5,205 nt of DNA. It comes from Candidatus Bathyarchaeota archaeon. Its GTDB lineage: Archaea > Thermoproteota > Bathyarchaeia > EX4484-135. Made by a program: the position numbers and the translations under genes. The DNA is taken from NCBI GenBank assembly GCA_011040545.1, contig DQYM01000176.1, forward strand, positions 1 to 5,205. The letters run 5' to 3'. The notes beneath the pieces are model-generated. The model searched no databases. It was not told the origin of the DNA and saw only the letters and a list, made by a program, of their open reading frames with translations. Below are positions 1 to 4,971 of this stretch, in pieces (the stretch's first letter is position 1; every line of letters starts with the position of its first letter).

Positions 1-19
1 ATAGGGCAAGTAATTAACC

Positions 20-25
20 TTATAA
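20..25 (+). promoter_or_regulatory. TATA box of the rubrerythrin gene
   Basis: TTATAA sits in a short AT-rich island (positions 11-25). With the usual archaeal spacing of about 26 bases from box centre to transcription start, the RNA would begin near 46-50. That gives a leader of only about 10 bases before the GTG at 59, or a leaderless RNA if the GTG at 50 is used. Inferred from sequence alone. Confidence 0.6.
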
Positions 26-48
26 GGAGGTATGCCGAACTGAGGGGC

Positions 49-52
49 GGTG
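49..52 (+). promoter_or_regulatory. Shine-Dalgarno motif deciding the rubrerythrin start
   Basis: GGTG, complementary to the CACC core of the archaeal 16S rRNA 3' end, lies 6 bases before the GTG at 59. In-frame candidates are GTG 50, GTG 53, GTG 59 and ATG 68. The same 6-base spacing is found ahead of the iron-sulfur and lipoate ligase genes, so 59 is favoured. Confidence 0.5.
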
Positions 53-58
53 GTGGCT

Positions 59-562
59 GTGAGGGAGATGACGAGGCGCTTCCTAGCTGATGCCTTCGCT
101 GGTGAGAGCCAGGCCCACATGCGCTACTTGATATTTGCTGAGAAGGCAGAGAACGAGGGCTTCTCCAAGGTGGCCAGGCTGTTCAAGGCCATAGCCTATG
201 CTGAGTTCGTCCACGCCAGGAACCACCTTAATACGCTTGGGCAGGTGGGCACTACGGCTGATAATCTAAAGGTAGCTATTGATGGCGAGGCATTTGAGGC
301 CCAGGAGATGTACCCAGCCTACCATGAGGTCGCAAAGCTCCAGGGCGAGGAGGGGGCCCAGAGGACCACACGCTTCGCTATGGAGGCTGAGAAGGTACAT
401 GCGGAGCTCTACTCCAAGGCCAGGGAGGCAGTGCTCAAGGGCCAGGATGTGGACATGGAGAAGGTCTACGTATGCCCGATGTGTGGCTACACGGTTGTAG
501 GCGAGGCCCCAGATAAGTGCCCAATCTGTGGTTGCCCAAGGGAGCGGTTCGTGAGGTTCTGA
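59..562 (+). CDS. rbr: Rubrerythrin (ferritin-like diiron domain plus C-terminal rubredoxin domain)
   Basis: Cytoplasmic non-haem iron protein. Rubrerythrins reduce hydrogen peroxide to water with electrons passed through the rubredoxin domain, protecting anaerobes from oxidative stress. From the GTG at 59 it is 167 residues. The four-helix ferritin-like domain (about 1-130) carries the expected diiron ligands: E16 in GESQAHMRY, the ExxH pair E49/H52, E80 and E83 (the latter in EMYP), and a second ExxH at E111/H114. The rubredoxin-type iron site is CPMCG (C139, C142) and CPICG (C154, C157) near the C-terminus. It is slightly shorter than the roughly 190-residue Desulfovibrio protein but has both domains intact. 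The start could instead be GTG 50 or 53; these add only a few residues. It has its own TATA box and a downstream T-tract, so it is probably a single-gene transcript. The regulator at 659 follows on the same strand. Confidence 0.96.
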   Translation: MREMTRRFLADAFAGESQAHMRYLIFAEKAENEGFSKVARLFKAIAYAEFVHARNHLNTLGQVGTTADNLKVAIDGEAFEAQEMYPAYHEVAKLQGEEGAQRTTRFAMEAEKVHAELYSKAREAVLKGQDVDMEKVYVCPMCGYTVVGEAPDKCPICGCPRERFVRF

Positions 563-580
563 GCGCAATGGCAAAAGCAC

Positions 581-590
581 CTTTATTTTC
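581..590 (+). terminator. T-tract terminator after rubrerythrin
   Basis: CTTTATTTTC begins 18 bases after the rubrerythrin stop, without a strong hairpin before it. Pyrimidine/T-rich tracts of this kind end transcription in archaea. It lies just ahead of a fresh TATA box, which supports separate transcription units for rubrerythrin and the regulator. Confidence 0.5.
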
Positions 591-599
591 ACCCCTAGC

Positions 600-605
600 T
601 TATAA
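600..605 (+). promoter_or_regulatory. TATA box of the Lrp/AsnC regulator gene
   Basis: TTATAA, the same hexamer as in the rubrerythrin promoter, predicts a transcription start near 627-630 and a leader of about 30 bases. A weaker ATAAG at 631-635 is spaced for a leaderless transcript beginning at the ATG at 659. The first box fits better with the Shine-Dalgarno motif at 647-652. Confidence 0.5.
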
Positions 606-646
606 GAGCGCAATCCGCACCAGCAGGGCCATAAGAGGGCACCTAT

Positions 647-652
647 GAGGCG
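647..652 (+). promoter_or_regulatory. Shine-Dalgarno motif of the Lrp/AsnC gene
   Basis: GAGGCG ends 6 bases before the ATG at 659. This matches the spacing of the other genes here. The second purine run, GGGGGAG (652-658), directly abuts the ATG and is too close to serve as the binding site. Confidence 0.4.
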
Positions 653-658
653 GGGGAG

Positions 659-1126
659 ATGGCACCGAGGGGCAAGCATAGGAAAGAGCTAGATGAGAAG
701 GATAGGAGGATACTAGAGATACTCATGGAGAGGGGGAGGGCTACCTTCAGGGAGCTAGCGAGGGAGCTCGGCATGAGCGATGTAGCTATTAGGAAGAGGG
801 TCCTAAGGCTTGAGCGCTCAGGCATAATATCTGGCTACACGGCCCTAGTGGACCCAAGGGCACTTGGCTTCTCAGTTATATCCCTTACTGGAGTTGATGT
901 TGAGCCTGGTGAGCTCCTCAGGGTAGCTAGGGAGCTCGTAGCAAAGGACTACGTCCGCTCTGCCTGGCTGACGACGGGCGACCACGAGATAATGCTTGAG
1001 GTATGGGCTAGGGATGAGGCAGAGATGGATGCCATAATAGAGGAGATAAAGGCCATGGATGGCGTTGTCCGTGTCTGCCCAGCCGTCGTGATAGAGAAGC
1101 TCAAGCCCAGGGGGCATGTGCCCTAA
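659..1126 (+). CDS. Lrp/AsnC-family transcriptional regulator
   Basis: DNA-binding regulator of 155 residues, the usual size for this family. Residues about 11-60 form the AsnC-type winged helix-turn-helix: LDEKDRRILEIL opens helix 1, and the recognition helix lies in MSDVAIRKRVLRLE (39-52), followed by the typical SGIISGYTA turn into the wing. Residues about 73-148 are the RAM effector/oligomerisation domain, with the characteristic TTGDHEIML segment (105-113), which in this family contributes to the ligand pocket. Such proteins form dimers to octamers and respond to amino acids or related small molecules; the ligand here is unknown. The ATG at 659 is the only good in-frame start. The gene has its own promoter, is followed by a dyad-rich region, and lies directly upstream of the oxidoreductase operon. 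Autoregulation and control of that operon are plausible but inferred. Confidence 0.93.
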   Translation: MAPRGKHRKELDEKDRRILEILMERGRATFRELARELGMSDVAIRKRVLRLERSGIISGYTALVDPRALGFSVISLTGVDVEPGELLRVARELVAKDYVRSAWLTTGDHEIMLEVWARDEAEMDAIIEEIKAMDGVVRVCPAVVIEKLKPRGHVP

Positions 1127-1140
1127 GGGGCCTTGAGCTT
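1097..1140 (+). promoter_or_regulatory. Stem-loop over the 3' end of the Lrp/AsnC gene
   Basis: A perfect 9-base inverted repeat pairs AAGCTCAAG (1097-1105) with CTTGAGCTT (1132-1140). After a one-base bulge at 1131 it can extend by CCC/GGG (1106-1108 with 1128-1130). Nested inside is GGGC-ATGT-GCCC (1112-1123). The stop codon TAA (1124-1126) lies within the structure. It could protect or end the regulator mRNA, or act as DNA dyads for a regulator. There is no T-run directly after it, so a bacterial-type terminator is unlikely. Confidence 0.5.
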
Positions 1141-1238
1141 GAGCCTAGAGGATAAGGGAATGGAAGGCTAAGGGGCTCAAGGATGCCCTGGCCTTGCCAT
1201 ACTACTCCCCACCTCTAATCTCATCTAGGCTTTTGAGC
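1099..1238. repeat. Cluster of five GCTCAA/TTGAGC hexamers between regulator and oxidoreductase
   Basis: GCTCAA occurs at 1099-1104 and 1175-1180, and TTGAGC at 1133-1138, 1139-1144 and 1233-1238. The first four form a nearly symmetrical array: GCTCAA, 28 bases, TTGAGC TTGAGC, 30 bases, GCTCAA. CTTGAGCC (1138-1145) and GGCTCAAG (1174-1181) form a second 8-base stem that competes with the one at 1097-1140. The last copy lies about 23 bases upstream of the BRE of the oxidoreductase promoter. The 1127-1307 gap otherwise holds no convincing gene. Confidence 0.45.
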
Positions 1239-1260
1239 GTAAGCAGCCCCCTCATTGAAG

Positions 1261-1273
1261 GAAAGCTTAAAAT
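1261..1273 (+). promoter_or_regulatory. BRE/TATA promoter of the oxidoreductase operon
   Basis: GAAAG (1261-1265, BRE-like) is followed directly by CTTAAAAT (1266-1273), a good archaeal TATA box. The predicted transcription start is about 1294-1298. This makes the possible upstream starts TTG 1194 and ATG 1272 unlikely, because both would precede the RNA start; the ATG is even part of the TATA region. Confidence 0.65.
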
Positions 1274-1293
1274 GCCTTCTATAACGGTGGGGC

Positions 1294-1300
1294 GGAGGTT
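1294..1300 (+). promoter_or_regulatory. Shine-Dalgarno motif deciding the oxidoreductase start
   Basis: GGAGGTT lies 7 bases before the GTG at 1308. It is the best match to the anti-Shine-Dalgarno sequence in this leader and points to GTG 1308 rather than the other in-frame starts TTG 1194, ATG 1272, GTG 1287 or TTG 1299. Confidence 0.55.
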
Positions 1301-1307
1301 GAGGAAG

Positions 1308-3185
1308 GTGAAGGGATACGCTGGTAGAATACTGAGGGTTGACCTCTCAACTGGCGCTATTAAGACCGAGCCACTAACGGAGGAAGTAGCGAAGAAGTAC
1401 ATCGGTGGCATCGGCCTTGGCATGTACCTATGGGTGAAGAACAGCGAGCCAGGTGTGGACCCATTCTCACCTGAGAACCCGCTAATCTGTGCTACTGGCC
1501 CACTATCAGGCACCTTCGCCCCAACTGGTGGTAATGGCCATGCCTTCGTAGCTAGGAGCCCAGAGAGCTATGCCATAGGTGAGGCCAAGGCCCACGGCTT
1601 CTTCGGGGCCGAGATGAAGAGGGCTGGCTACGATGCCATAATCATAGAGGGCAAGGCAGAGAGGCCCACGTACATATGGATTGATGACGATACGGTCCAG
1701 TTAATGAACGCAGAGCACCTCTGGGGCAAGACGCCAGTGGAAACCGAGGAGGCGATAAGGAAGGAGCTAGGCGACTACTACATCCGAGTGGCCTGCATTG
1801 GCCCCGCTGGCGAGAGGCTGGTCCGTGTAGCTGGCATAATGAACGATCGCTCCCGCTGGGCTGGCCGCTGTGGCCTCGGTGCCGTGATGGGCTCAAAGAA
1901 CCTAAAGGCCATAGCCGTAAGGGGCACGAAGGACGTAGAGGTAGCCCACCCAGAGGAGCTTGAGGAGTTCGTGAAGGTCCTTAAGGAGCGTGCAATGGGG
2001 CCCGCTAGCACGAAGTACAGGACCTATGGCACCCTCATGAACTTCGTGGCCTACACGAAGCTCCAGACCATACCAACCCACAACTTCGGTAGGACGTACG
2101 TAGAGGGCATGGAGAAGTGGAGCGATTACATAAACGAGCGATTCGTTGTCCGCATAATAGGCTGCTACTCATGCCCAATGAGGTGCCACCACGTCTGTGT
2201 GGTGCCAGAGGGGCCTTACAAAGGCGCTACGGCCAGGCTTGAATACGAGCCAACCTGGGCTTTATCTGCCAACTGCGGCGTGAATAGGCTTGATGCAACT
2301 GTTAGGGCCATAGAGCTCTGCGACCACTACGGCCTAGATGGCATATCCACTGGCGTTATAATATCGTTCGTCATGGACTGCTACGAGCACGGCTACCTAA
2401 CCAAGGAGGACCTAGATGGCATAGAGGCCCGCTTCGGCAACCACGAGGCCATGCTTGAGCTCGTGCGTAAGATAGGTGAGCGTGATGGCATAGGCGATAT
2501 ACTAGCCGAGGGCGTTAAGCGTGCAGCTGAGATACTAGCTGAGAAGAAGGGCATACCTGAGATAAAGAACCTAGCCTGCCACTTCAAGGGAGTTGAGATG
2601 ACGGGCTACGACATAAGGAGCCTGAAGACGGCTGCCCTTGGCTACATGGTGAGCTTCCGTGGCGCCTGCCACAACAGGCACGGTGCCTACGGGCCAGATA
2701 TAGCAGGCAAGGTTGACCGCTTCAAGGCAGAGAAGGGCCGTGGCAAGGTAGTAGCCGATATAGAGGATCTCTACACGCTCATAGATAGCTTCATGGTCTG
2801 CAAGTTCTCAAGGCGTATCTACGTAGAGGAAGGTGGCTTCGGTGATTTCGCTAAGCTCTACACGTACGTAACTGGCATAAAGGTAACAGCAGAGGACATG
2901 CGCACCACGGGTGCCCGCATAAACGTGCTGGCCCGTGTGATAAACGTGCGTGAGGGCTTCAGCCGTAAGGACGACTACCCATACTGGAAGGCCATGAACG
3001 TCCCAGTGCCAGAGGATGGCCCAGCCAAGGGCTGCGTCCTGACGAAGGAGGAGTGCGACCTACTGCTAGATGACTACTACGCCGTCAGGGGCTACAACAA
3101 GGATGGCATACCGCTTCCTGAAACCCTTAAGAAGCTGGGCCTTGACGAGTTCATACCAATCGTTGAGGCCCGCCTGAAGGGCTAG
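1308..3185 (+). CDS. aor: Aldehyde:ferredoxin oxidoreductase family tungsten/molybdenum-pterin enzyme
   Basis: Catalytic subunit of the AOR family, which oxidises aldehydes to carboxylates at a W (or Mo) bis-pyranopterin centre next to one [4Fe-4S] cluster. From GTG 1308 it is 625 residues and begins MKGYAGRILRVDLSTG, the family N-terminus. Longer starts add a basic 12-38 residue extension and conflict with the promoter. Domain 1 (about 1-205) has GPLSGTFAPTGG and ends in AGRCGLGAVMGSKNLKAIAV. The cluster ligands are C286, C289, C293 (CYSCPMRC) and C498 (DSFMVCKF), close to 288/291/295/494 of Pyrococcus furiosus AOR. LDGISTG (D344) is the pterin-contacting motif, EYE at 312-314 and H455 in RGACH match the active-site Glu and His regions. 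The gene after it starts 12 bases past the stop and encodes its electron-transfer partner. Substrate and metal cannot be read from the sequence; WOR5-like, AorB-like or YdhV-like are all possible. Confidence 0.95.
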   Translation: MKGYAGRILRVDLSTGAIKTEPLTEEVAKKYIGGIGLGMYLWVKNSEPGVDPFSPENPLICATGPLSGTFAPTGGNGHAFVARSPESYAIGEAKAHGFFGAEMKRAGYDAIIIEGKAERPTYIWIDDDTVQLMNAEHLWGKTPVETEEAIRKELGDYYIRVACIGPAGERLVRVAGIMNDRSRWAGRCGLGAVMGSKNLKAIAVRGTKDVEVAHPEELEEFVKVLKERAMGPASTKYRTYGTLMNFVAYTKLQTIPTHNFGRTYVEGMEKWSDYINERFVVRIIGCYSCPMRCHHVCVVPEGPYKGATARLEYEPTWALSANCGVNRLDATVRAIELCDHYGLDGISTGVIISFVMDCYEHGYLTKEDLDGIEARFGNHEAMLELVRKIGERDGIGDILAEGVKRAAEILAEKKGIPEIKNLACHFKGVEMTGYDIRSLKTAALGYMVSFRGACHNRHGAYGPDIAGKVDRFKAEKGRGKVVADIEDLYTLIDSFMVCKFSRRIYVEEGGFGDFAKLYTYVTGIKVTAEDMRTTGARINVLARVINVREGFSRKDDYPYWKAMNVPVPEDGPAKGCVLTKEECDLLLDDYYAVRGYNKDGIPLPETLKKLGLDEFIPIVEARLKG

Positions 3186-3187
3186 GA

Positions 3188-3191
3188 GGTG
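3188..3191 (+). promoter_or_regulatory. Shine-Dalgarno motif of the iron-sulfur subunit gene
   Basis: GGTG (within GGAGGTG, 3185-3191) starts at the last base of the upstream TAG stop codon region and lies 6 bases before GTG 3198. GTG 3189 would overlap the motif and GTG 3195 would leave only 3 bases, so 3198 is preferred. The tight junction suggests translational coupling with the oxidoreductase gene. Confidence 0.55.
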
Positions 3192-3197
3192 GTCGTG

Positions 3198-3713
3198 GTG
3201 TCCGTACCGCTTAGTAGGGCCTTCGTGGTAGCTGACCCAGAGCGTTGCGTTGGCTGTGGCCTCTGCGAGCTAGTATGCTCCTGGGAGAAGGAGGGCGTGT
3301 TCAACCCACTTAAGTCTAGGATAAGGATAGTACGCATAAAGGACATTGTAAACCTAAGCCTAACATGCCGTACCTGTGAGGACCCACCATGCGTAGCTGC
3401 TTGCCCAAGGGATGCGCTAACCCAATCTGAGCAGACGGGCTTGATAATGGTAGATGAGGATAAGTGCAATGGCTGTGGCTGGTGTATAGAGGCCTGCCCA
3501 TTTGGTGCCATCACGCTACACCCAGAGAAGCGTGTTGTCATCGTATGTGATACTTGCCTTGATAGGCGTGAGAAGGGCTTACCGCCAGCCTGCGTTGAGT
3601 GGTGCCCAGAGGAGGCCCTTGAGCTAACGACCAAGGATGTGCTAGCACAGAAGGCACGTATATCGGCTACGATGAAGCTGTTCATAGAGGCTGGCAAGGT
3701 CATACCCATCTAG
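3198..3713 (+). CDS. Four-cluster [4Fe-4S] ferredoxin-like electron-transfer subunit
   Basis: A 171-residue polyferredoxin of the DMSO-reductase-beta/HycB/AorA type that should carry electrons from the oxidoreductase encoded just upstream. Sixteen cysteines fall into four sets: CVGCGLCELVC (C17, C20, C23, C27); CRTCEDPPCVAAC (C57, C60, C65, C69); CNGCGWCIEACP (C90, C93, C96, C100); and CDTC plus ACVEWCP (C117, C120, C132, C136). Each set can supply one [4Fe-4S] cluster, so four clusters in a chain are expected. No signal peptide or membrane segment is seen, so it is cytoplasmic. It resembles in size and gene position the small subunit of Pyrococcus WOR5 and AorA of Aromatoleum. Starts at 3189 or 3195 would add one to three Val-rich residues. 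The operon ends here with two T-tracts; no flavin/NAD subunit follows, so the final acceptor is probably ferredoxin or another carrier. Confidence 0.94.
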   Translation: MSVPLSRAFVVADPERCVGCGLCELVCSWEKEGVFNPLKSRIRIVRIKDIVNLSLTCRTCEDPPCVAACPRDALTQSEQTGLIMVDEDKCNGCGWCIEACPFGAITLHPEKRVVIVCDTCLDRREKGLPPACVEWCPEEALELTTKDVLAQKARISATMKLFIEAGKVIPI

Positions 3714-3723
3714 GCTTAAGGAC

Positions 3724-3735
3724 CTCTTTTTCTCC
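3724..3735 (+). terminator. First T-tract terminator after the oxidoreductase operon
   Basis: CTCTTTTTCTCC begins 11 bases after the iron-sulfur gene stop. It is typical of archaeal T-rich, hairpin-independent termination and acts on the plus strand only. Confidence 0.6.
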
Positions 3736-3756
3736 AACTGCCCCACAGGAGGCCCC

Positions 3757-3768
3757 GTTTCTTTTTCC
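3757..3768 (+). terminator. Second T-tract terminator after the oxidoreductase operon
   Basis: GTTTCTTTTTCC, about 33 bases after the first tract, would act as a back-up before the convergent lipoate ligase gene is reached at 3787. Confidence 0.55.
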
Positions 3769-3786
3769 TGCCGACCAAGGGATAGT

Positions 3787-4935
3787 TTACTGGCCTTGCT
3801 CCTCACCTGTTGATGGCCTTATGGAGGGCAGGTAGGCCTCAACTGCCTCCCTTAGCTTTAGGAAGGCCCTGAGGAAGTCCTCAGGCCCCATGCCAGGGGT
3901 TCTAACACCAGTTCGCTTGTAGAAACCCTCTATCCTCTCCCTTAGCTCTTCCTCAGCAAGCCTACAGCCCCTAAGGCTTTCCTCAAGCTCCTTAATGGCC
4001 TCTGAGGGCACGGCGAAGAAATCACCAGCTATTATGACATCTAGTACCTGGTCCCCCATTACCTCAGCCGTGAGCCTTATCATCTTCTTGGCCTTATGGG
4101 CTATGCTAACAACACGAACGCCATCTGCTATCTTCACTACCCTGCCAGGCTGAGCCCAGGGGTGCCTCTCCTCTGGCAGGTAGAGCCACTCACGTGATTT
4201 GTGCTTTGGCAGCACGACCTCCTTGTAGACCCTGACCTCCTCCTCGGTTGGCTGGCCCTTAACGAGCCTTATGCCTAGTGCCTTCTCAAACCCCTCTGCC
4301 ATGAGCTCCTTTATGCGCTCAACTGGCGGTACGTAGCCTAGCTCCTGCCTGAGGCTTGTTAGCCACTCACGCATGCTCTTGGCCATCTTATCCCTGAACT
4401 TCTCATCTGGAACCCTTAGCACGTGGACTAGGCTATCAAAGTCCCAATCTAGTATTATGTTGCCCACTAGGATTATGGCCTTACCAAGCCTACCAGCCCC
4501 ATTGCCAGATATCTTCTTGCCCCTAACGACCACATCGTTTATGGGCTTGTACTCCGCTGGCACGCCAAGGGAGCGGTAGACGTACACGGTGGCCGAGAGG
4601 CACTTCCTGAATAGCTCTTCTACATCAGTAGGCACAACAGGGCTATCCTCGTGGGCCACCAATTGGTAGAAGACCTGATTGCTATCCAAGTAGCAGGCCC
4701 CTCCACCTTGGCCACGCCTTATTATGGGCAAGCCCCTTGAGCGACAGTAATCCATGTCTATTTCTTCCTCAAGCCTCTGGTGGTAGCCTATGCACACGTA
4801 TGGGCTAGAGGGCTGCGTTATTATCAGCGTGCTTGGAGATGTGCCCTTATCCACGCAGATGGCCACGGCCTCATAGAAGCACTGGGCCATGTAGGGCTCC
4901 TGGGGGCCTAGGTCTATTAGGCGCCACTCCTCCAC
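3787..4935 (-). CDS. lplA: Lipoate-protein ligase with fused C-terminal accessory domain
   Basis: Activates lipoate with ATP and transfers it to a lysine of a lipoyl-carrier protein. From GTG 4935 it has 382 residues and starts MEEWRLIDLG, a typical LplA opening. The N-terminal biotin/lipoate ligase fold (about 1-230) contains RRGQGGGACYLD (73-84), the counterpart of RRxSGGGAVxHD, and NDVVVRGKKISGNGAG (133-148), where K141 is the likely catalytic lysine, followed by LVGNIILDWDFD. Residues about 255-382 look like the LplB/C-terminal accessory domain (IRLTAEVMGDQVLDVIIAGDFF), which is a separate protein in some archaea such as Thermoplasma. The glycine-rich motif departs from the usual form: Q, C and L stand at the common S, V and H positions. 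It lies 36 bases after an HdrB-like gene on the same strand, suggesting service to an sHdr-type lipoate-binding protein rather than 2-oxoacid dehydrogenase or glycine cleavage, but this is inferred. GTG 4944 is an alternative start. Confidence 0.9.
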   Translation of the reverse strand: MEEWRLIDLGPQEPYMAQCFYEAVAICVDKGTSPSTLIITQPSSPYVCIGYHQRLEEEIDMDYCRSRGLPIIRRGQGGGACYLDSNQVFYQLVAHEDSPVVPTDVEELFRKCLSATVYVYRSLGVPAEYKPINDVVVRGKKISGNGAGRLGKAIILVGNIILDWDFDSLVHVLRVPDEKFRDKMAKSMREWLTSLRQELGYVPPVERIKELMAEGFEKALGIRLVKGQPTEEEVRVYKEVVLPKHKSREWLYLPEERHPWAQPGRVVKIADGVRVVSIAHKAKKMIRLTAEVMGDQVLDVIIAGDFFAVPSEAIKELEESLRGCRLAEEELRERIEGFYKRTGVRTPGMGPEDFLRAFLKLREAVEAYLPSIRPSTGEEQGQ

Positions 4936-4941
4936 GACCAC

Positions 4942-4945
4942 CACC
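4942..4945 (-). promoter_or_regulatory. Shine-Dalgarno motif of the lipoate ligase gene
   Basis: Read on the minus strand, GGTG is followed by 6 bases and then GTG 4935. GTG 4944 would overlap the motif. The surrounding GGTGGTCGTGG is identical to the start region of the iron-sulfur gene (3188-3198). No TATA box is seen in the 36-base gap, so the gene is probably co-transcribed with the HdrB-like gene. Confidence 0.5.
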
Positions 4946-4971
4946 TTAGCCCTTACTATGGCTATCCTAAT

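Larger units (their letters stand above)
561..614 (+). repeat. Nine-base direct repeat GAGCGCAAT, two copies
   Basis: GAGCGCAAT occurs at 561-569, overlapping the rubrerythrin stop codon, and again at 606-614, just downstream of the TATA box of the regulator gene. The copies start 45 bases apart. Lrp-family proteins often bind their own promoter, so the second copy is a conceivable operator half-site, but the pair could be chance. Confidence 0.3.

Noticed and set aside
32..43. ATG CCG AAC TGA behind a perfect AAGGAGG (24-30), in frame with rubrerythrin
   Set aside because: It is only three codons, the Shine-Dalgarno-like run is one base from the ATG, and it overlaps the TATA box, so it is probably upstream of the RNA start. 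A premature stop in a longer rubrerythrin is unlikely because the domain is already complete from 59.
266..679. Open frame of 137 codons on the minus strand over the rubrerythrin gene
   Set aside because: It is a shadow of the rubrerythrin coding frame, with no recognisable domain and composition typical of an antisense frame.
645..692. ATG at 645 as an alternative start for the regulator
   Set aside because: It is in a different frame from the Lrp/AsnC gene and reaches a stop within 16 codons.
1097..1140. Bacterial-type intrinsic terminator
   Set aside because: The stem is strong but no T-run follows directly; it is reported instead as a structure of unknown role.
1683..1688. TGATGA resembling the C box of a C/D-box small RNA
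   Set aside because: It lies within conserved oxidoreductase coding sequence and has no suitably placed D box or K-turn partner.
3182..3709. Open frame of 175 codons on the minus strand opposite the iron-sulfur gene
   Set aside because: It mirrors the plus-strand gene almost end to end, is rich in Ser/Thr/His as expected of an antisense frame, and the plus strand has sixteen correctly spaced cysteines.
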